This document shows, piece by piece, positions 56,473 to 64,000 of a stretch of DNA of 64,000 nt (position 1 is its first letter; each line of letters opens with the position of its first letter). The notes beneath the pieces were generated by a model. It was not told where the DNA came from and searched no databases. It saw only the letters and a program-made list of their open reading frames with translations. The translations under genes and the position numbers were made by a program. Source of the DNA: Chlorobaculum tepidum TLS (GTDB taxonomy: Bacteria > Bacteroidota > Chlorobiia > Chlorobiales > Chlorobiaceae); NCBI RefSeq assembly GCF_000006985.1, contig NC_002932.3, positions 1,103,109 through 1,167,108 of the forward strand. Reading direction: 5' to 3'.

Positions 56473-56874
56473 CTGTGCTCCGGCAATGAAAGAGAAATGA
56501 TCGACAATACCGAACTGACGCATCCTGGACAAAAGTCCCTGTCGGCTTTTGCTTGAGGCAATCGCAAGCAGGGAGTTCTGCCTCAACTGTTCCTGGGTCT
56601 CTTTGACTCCCGGAAAAAGGCAAGTCGAGTCGAAAGCGATCTCTTTGTAATACCTCCGGTAGAGTTCGACCGCCGCCGCTGCATCTCCGGCCTCAAGACC
56701 AAGTCCTATTTCAATGGTACGCAGCAACGACAAACCGATCGTTGGTCTGGCTTTCACACAGTCAACTTCCGAAAGCCCGAACTCTTTGGCCACAAGCTGC
56801 ATTGCACCCATGATACTTGCTTCGCTGTCGGCCAGCGTGCCATCGAAATCAAAAACAAGCAGTCTGTAGTTCAT
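56465..56874 (-). pseudogene. HAD hydrolase, N-terminal part (interrupted by IS)
   Basis: The frame begins MNYRLLVFDFDGTLADSE with the HAD nucleophile Asp, then a helical cap domain, and AIASSKSRQGLL for motif II. After AGAQDIS it enters the IS. Joining at the target duplication gives [13 protein letters not shown], continuing at 55214 downward, so the original gene was a phosphoglycolate-phosphatase-like HAD of about 210 residues. Confidence 0.82.
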
Positions 56875-57173
56875 TTATCACCCTCACGACTCAACAACCG
56901 ACTCCCCTCACGCTTTTTCACATTCCGGAGATCATGTACGGCAACGAAAGCACATCGCCTTGCGCACAAACTCTTTACTCGCCGGGCTGTGAACTGCTCA
57001 GGAGTTCAAGGTGCGTAGCTCTACGTACATTCGACACCAGATGCCCTAAACCTGATTCCATTCACTCGCGCCACTCATGCTCAAAATTAAACAAACTCGA
57101 GACATTGAACCGCAGTAACAAGCCTTGCGGTATCTCTTCCCGGCCGTTTCCCTGATCGGCAACGTCTCCGGGC
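56875..57173. other. Intergenic region upstream of the interrupted HAD gene
   Basis: About 300 bp. Two small adjacent hairpins, GAACT/AGTTC and CGTAG/CTACG, occur near 56991-57026. No convincing frame, promoter or T-run is seen. Confidence 0.4.
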
Positions 57174-57683
57174 TCACATCTTCCTGCCAAACCGGCGGTA
57201 CAGCGCGGAAACCCATAAGACGCAGAAAAGCAGATACATGGCAAGAGTGGTCAGGGGATGATCGAGCCTCGAAGCGTTTCCGAGTGAAACCTGAAAGGAC
57301 TGGTTGATGAAGTCGAGCACGAACAGCAGAGTGCCGGAACCGAAGAGCAGCATACCGCTTCTGACATAATGCAGGGTGTCGTGAATGCGTTCCGGCGCCA
57401 GCCAGTACTCCTTGTTGGGAATGTTCAGCCATGAAAGATGGCCCGGCCTCAGGAGGCGGTTCACCACAACGAACATTACAATGCAAAGACCGGTAATGAT
57501 GAAGTACCAGAGGAAAAAGACCGTTTTCGGGCCCCAGGCATCCGGTTTTCCCGAAAAGCCGAAATGGGTAGCGATCTCTTCGGGCAGGATGACGTAGTGG
57601 TAGATGGCATGACCCACCAGAAGAGCGCTGAGCAACGAAAAGAGCGCCAGGGCCAGAGGATGGTTGTTTTGTTTGGGTGTCAT
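57174..57683 (-). CDS. DUF1648-like membrane protein
   Basis: A protein of about 169 residues with four hydrophobic helices (about 8-28, 45-67, 95-115 and 130-152). ILPEEIATHFGFSGKPDAWG matches the DUF1648 signature (a proline/histidine/phenylalanine segment between helices 1 and 2), as in SdpI-like immunity/signalling proteins. Function unknown. The ATG at 57683 begins MTPKQNN; a longer frame from 57743 would overlap the preceding gene. Confidence 0.78.
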   Translation of the reverse strand: MTPKQNNHPLALALFSLLSALLVGHAIYHYVILPEEIATHFGFSGKPDAWGPKTVFFLWYFIITGLCIVMFVVVNRLLRPGHLSWLNIPNKEYWLAPERIHDTLHYVRSGMLLFGSGTLLFVLDFINQSFQVSLGNASRLDHPLTTLAMYLLFCVLWVSALYRRFGRKM

Positions 57684-57739
57684 CGAAGGTTCCCTTATGC
57701 TGGTTGACTGAAAAAGCGGATCGACTGACAAGATAACGC

Positions 57740-58204
57740 TCAACGCAAAAAGCTTGCTGTTGGAAAAATTGACAAGGGCGCGCAGGGGAAACGATGGGAA
57801 AGCTTCCTGAAATAACCGGGACTACCGATGCAATGAGGATTGTCCGGCTCGGTGCAGGCGATTTCGTCAACCAGCCACTGCTTACCGTCGTTGTGCAACA
57901 GGGCGGAAAAATCCTCGTAGTGGAAGAAGCCATCCACCGAGCGCGGTAGGGTATGCACCCACGCCCATCCCCCGCTGACATTCATTGTTTTCACGACAAA
58001 TATCACGTCGATACCATGCAACTCCTTTATTTTCAAGCGCATGGCATCGAGAATCGCCCGGCGCTCCGCGCTGCCCGGCGACGGGGTATGGAGATTTCGG
58101 GTTATGCCCTGACCCGAACGTGCCTGCAACGGGCTTGCGGGCAGAACTGACAGCAGCAGAAAAAGAGCCAGAAGCGGCACACGAAGAGCTTGTTTGTCTG
58201 TCAT
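57740..58204 (-). CDS. Secreted protein of unknown function
   Basis: A 154-residue protein with a signal peptide (about 8-29, ending PLQARS). The mature part contains AILDAMRLKIKELHGIDVIFVVKTMNVS, then GWAWVHTLPRSVDG, DEIACTEPDNPHC (a likely disulfide pair) and FPCAPLSIFP. I recall similar short periplasmic proteins in proteobacteria but no named function. It lies 56 bp upstream of the DUF1648 gene on the same strand, divergent from secA. Confidence 0.72.
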   Translation of the reverse strand: MTDKQALRVPLLALFLLLSVLPASPLQARSGQGITRNLHTPSPGSAERRAILDAMRLKIKELHGIDVIFVVKTMNVSGGWAWVHTLPRSVDGFFHYEDFSALLHNDGKQWLVDEIACTEPDNPHCIGSPGYFRKLSHRFPCAPLSIFPTASFLR

Positions 58205-58525
58205 GGCAAAGTGGATTCAGGCTTATCTTTTTGAATTTTAATATAACGCAAACAAAAGCCTGTTTCACGCTTCCGGTCAACACAGATCAGGAAATGCTGT
58301 TTGACCAATCAAATTCGCAAGGGCAGCTCACAACGCTCTCCTGTATCCCCATCGTTGAGTCATCTCTTCCCGGGCGAGAAGGGCTGTCAGCGCGGCTTAA
58401 CCGGAAAACATGTTTTTTTCGGCAGTTGTTTTTTCAGCGTGCTAAATTCGGTACTTTATGGTTCATTGGAAAGTGCGCCTTGTGCCGCCGGAACAGTTAC
58501 GAAACATCGAGAAATCAAGGGTTAC
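58205..58525. other. Divergent upstream region of secA
   Basis: About 320 bp. The frame of secA is open through most of it, but the amino acids show no SecA similarity. A possible promoter (TTGTTT near 58425, TACTTT near 58452) lies about 70 bases before the secA ATG. No RNA structure was recognised. Confidence 0.4.
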
Positions 58526-61621
<3,096 letters not shown>

Positions 61622-61626
61622 CCTTG

Positions 61627-61656
61627 CAGGGGCGGGTCTTGTGCCCGCCCTGTTTT
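61627..61656 (+). terminator. GC-rich hairpin after secA
   Basis: GGGCGGG (61630-61636) pairs with CCCGCCC (61644-61650), extended by CA/TG, and TTTT follows. It is six bases after the secA stop. It may double as a dispersed palindromic repeat. Confidence 0.7.
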
Positions 61657-61749
61657 GTGGACGATGTAGACAATGAGTTTTATTTTCAACCCTGTTTGGC
61701 CTACACGTCCTGTTCGACCTGTTAGACCTATAAAAATTTCCACCATACC

Positions 61750-64000
61750 ATGAGCACCGAACCTGAAGTGAACCTGAAGCTGGCCCAGGAGCATGGCCTG
61801 AACGAAGAGGAGTACGCTAAGATTTGTGAAATCCTTGGCCGGACGCCCTCCTTTACCGAGTTGGGCATCTACTCAGTGATGTGGTCCGAGCATTGCAGCT
61901 ACAAGAACTCCATCGCCGTGCTCAAGACCCTGCCGCGCGACGGTGCTTCGCTGCTCACGCAGGCAGGCGAGGAGAACGCTGGCCTTGTCGATATTGGCGA
62001 CAACCTCGCTGTGGCATTCAAGATCGAGTCGCACAACCACCCTTCAGCAGTCGAACCTTACCAGGGCGCGGCCACGGGTGTCGGTGGTATCCATCGCGAC
62101 ATCTTCACGATGGGCGCAAGGCCGGTGGCGTCGCTTGACTCGCTGCGCTTCGGCTCGCCGCGCGACCCTCGTGTGCGTTACCTCGTGGACGGCGTGGTGC
62201 GAGGCATCGGCGACTACGGCAACTCGTTCGGGGTGCCGACCGTTGGCGGCGAAATCTACTTCGAGGATTGCTACACCGGCAACCCGCTGGTCAACGTCAT
62301 GTCGGTCGGCCTCGTGGAGCATCACAAAACCGTGAGCGCCACGGCCTGGGGCAAGGGCAATCCGGTACTGATCGTCGGTTCATCGACTGGCCGCGACGGC
62401 ATCCACGGCGCAACCTTCGCATCGGAAGACCTCAGCGAGGCATCGGAAGACAAGCGACCGAGCGTGCAGGTGGGCGATCCCTTCGCCGAGAAGCTGCTGC
62501 TCGAAGCCACGCTCGAAGCGATCGCGACCGGCGCAGTGGTAGGCTTGCAGGACATGGGCGCAGCTGGGCTGACCAGCTCCACCTCAGAGATGAGCGCGCG
62601 CGGCATCGAGAAAACCGGCAGCGGCGGCATCGAGATCGACCTCGACTTGACGCCCGCCCGCGAAAAGGGCATGACCGCCTACGAGCTGATGCTTTCGGAG
62701 TCACAGGAGCGGATGCTGATCGTAGCCGAGAAAGGGCGCGAGCATGAGATCATCGACGTCTATAAAAAGTGGGATGTGAGCGCCGTGGTGATCGGACAGG
62801 TGACGGACGACAACATGCTGCGCGTACGCCATCACGGCGAGGTGGTCGCAGAGATTCCGGCCACCTCACTCGTACTCGGCGGCGGCGCGCCGGTCTACAT
62901 CCGCGAGGCAGTCGAGAAAAAGCCTGACACTCCGGCGGCAGACCTCGTGGCCGACGACTCGCTCGACTTCAAGGCGCTCTCGCTGCAACTGCTCTCCCGC
63001 CCGAACATCGCCAGCAAGGCGTGGGTCTACCAGCAATACGACTCGATGGTGCAGACCAACACCGTCACCCCGGCGGGCCAGACCGACGCGGCGGTCATCC
63101 GCATCAAGGGCACCAAAAAGGGTCTCGCAATGAAGACCGACTGCAACTCGCGCTACGTCTATCTCAATCCGAAAGCGGGCGGCGCGATCGCCGTGGCCGA
63201 GTGCGCGCGCAACATCGCCTGCACCGGCGCAAAACCGCTCGCCGTGACCAACTGCCTGAACTTCGGCAATCCCTACAAGCCGGAGGTTTACTTCCAGTTC
63301 AAAAGCGCCGTCGAAGGCATAGGCGATGCCTGCCGCATGTTCGACACACCCATAACCGGCGGTAATGTAAGCTTCTACAACGAGACCTCGCTTGGCGGTG
63401 GACGCACGGCGATCTATCCGACACCGACCATCGGCATGATCGGTCTGCTCGACAATATCGACAATCTGGTGGAATCGACCTTCCGAAAGGCGGGCGACGC
63501 CATCGTGCTGCTCGGCGCTCCGGAACTCTCGCTCGACGGCTCGGAGTACCTCGTGATGCAATACGGCACGCCGGGCACAGACTCTCCCGCTGTCGATCTG
63601 AACCATGAGAAAAACCTTCAGGAACTGCTCGTCACGCTCGCCTCAAAGAAGCTCATCAACTCTGCGCACGACGTTTCAGATGGTGGTCTTGCGGTCACGC
63701 TTGCCGAAAAGTCGATCATGAACCGCGAGCGGATGCTCGGCTTCGAGGTCGATCTCGAATGCTCCTGCAAGGAGGGCACGGCCATCCAGAAGCAGCTCTT
63801 CTCTGAGGCGCAGGGGCGCGTAGTGATCTCGGTCGATCCCGGCAGGGTCGGGGCGGTCATCGAAGAGGCCGACCGCCTGAACATACCAGGACGTGTTATC
63901 GGCAAGGTGACGCCAGAGGGCGCAAGCATCGCCGTAAACGGCAAGCCTGTGGCGGAGTTTATGATTGACGAACTGCTGCACGCTTACGGGCATGCGCTTG
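61750..64000 (+). CDS. purL: Phosphoribosylformylglycinamidine synthase, PurL subunit (runs off window)
   Basis: A frame of 750 codons still open at the last base. It starts [30 protein letters not shown] (with the active-site histidine), [21 protein letters not shown], and the later [28 protein letters not shown] and [11 protein letters not shown] are all PurL motifs. Length is that of the small (three-subunit) type working with PurQ and PurS. It performs the fourth step of purine synthesis. Only a few residues should be missing. The gene lies 128 bp after secA. Confidence 0.95.
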   Translation, partial: MSTEPEVNLKLAQEHGLNEEEYAKICEILGRTPSFTELGIYSVMWSEHCSYKNSIAVLKTLPRDGASLLTQAGEENAGLVDIGDNLAVAFKIESHNHPSAVEPYQGAATGVGGIHRDIFTMGARPVASLDSLRFGSPRDPRVRYLVDGVVRGIGDYGNSFGVPTVGGEIYFEDCYTGNPLVNVMSVGLVEHHKTVSATAWGKGNPVLIVGSSTGRDGIHGATFASEDLSEASEDKRPSVQVGDPFAEKLLLEATLEAIATGAVVGLQDMGAAGLTSSTSEMSARGIEKTGSGGIEIDLDLTPAREKGMTAYELMLSESQERMLIVAEKGREHEIIDVYKKWDVSAVVIGQVTDDNMLRVRHHGEVVAEIPATSLVLGGGAPVYIREAVEKKPDTPAADLVADDSLDFKALSLQLLSRPNIASKAWVYQQYDSMVQTNTVTPAGQTDAAVIRIKGTKKGLAMKTDCNSRYVYLNPKAGGAIAVAECARNIACTGAKPLAVTNCLNFGNPYKPEVYFQFKSAVEGIGDACRMFDTPITGGNVSFYNETSLGGGRTAIYPTPTIGMIGLLDNIDNLVESTFRKAGDAIVLLGAPELSLDGSEYLVMQYGTPGTDSPAVDLNHEKNLQELLVTLASKKLINSAHDVSDGGLAVTLAEKSIMNRERMLGFEVDLECSCKEGTAIQKQLFSEAQGRVVISVDPGRVGAVIEEADRLNIPGRVIGKVTPEGASIAVNGKPVAEFMIDELLHAYGHAL

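Noticed and set aside
57046-57981. 311-codon reverse frame overlapping two small genes
   Set aside because: It crosses the DUF1648 and secreted-protein genes in another frame and resembles no protein.

Overview
The window looks like the chromosome of a green sulfur bacterium (Chlorobi, probably Chlorobaculum or Chlorobium). The main reasons are a bchC-like gene (bacteriochlorophyll synthesis) at 22.8 kb, the moderately GC-rich coding sequence, and a set of housekeeping genes in arrangements fitting that phylum. No rRNA, tRNA or CRISPR array was recognised. Assignment to genus is inference; no database was searched.

Layout. 0-0.43 kb is an extremely A-rich spacer. 0.43-9.3 kb carries a RidA-family gene, a thiamine operon (two tandem ThiE-like genes and thiD), UDP-glucose dehydrogenase, an esterase/lipoprotein pair, leucyl aminopeptidase, a DHH phosphoesterase and a winged-helix regulator. 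9.4-16 kb runs forward: rlmN, an unknown gene, adk, priA, a DoxX protein and a TPR protein. 16.1-20.7 kb is a reverse cluster DUF3109-rpoN-hslV-hslU-aroQ. 20.9-26.4 kb is forward again: radA, a small membrane protein, bchC and two genes of a nucleoside-type ABC importer. 26.6-36.8 kb mixes small proteins, a damaged exchanger/methyltransferase pair, a PASTA protein, a polyprenyl synthase, tatC, an esterase, coaE, lipoproteins, Fe superoxide dismutase and an RlmI-type methyltransferase. 37-48 kb holds a compact candidate small RNA, a nucleotidase, a thioredoxin-TPR protein, small secreted or unknown proteins (one behind a textbook sigma-54 promoter), a flavoprotein, an adaptor/FtsX-permease pair and a cytoplasmic-looking amidase. 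48.2-57 kb is a decay zone: MurB fused to a DOMON-like domain, a P-type ATPase split by an in-frame amber codon, nested IS remnants, a geranylgeranyl-reductase-family gene, and a HAD gene interrupted by an IS256-family element with a perfect 8-bp target duplication. 57-64 kb has two small membrane or secreted proteins, secA, and purL, which runs off the end.

How genes relate. The rpoN product would read the -24/-12 promoter at 39.8 kb. hslV and hslU encode the two halves of one protease. The two ThiE-like proteins and ThiD act in one pathway. tatC and secA encode the core of the two export routes. Several single-base lesions (28.3, 50.5, 54.8, 55.1 kb) may be real decay or sequencing error; resequencing would decide.
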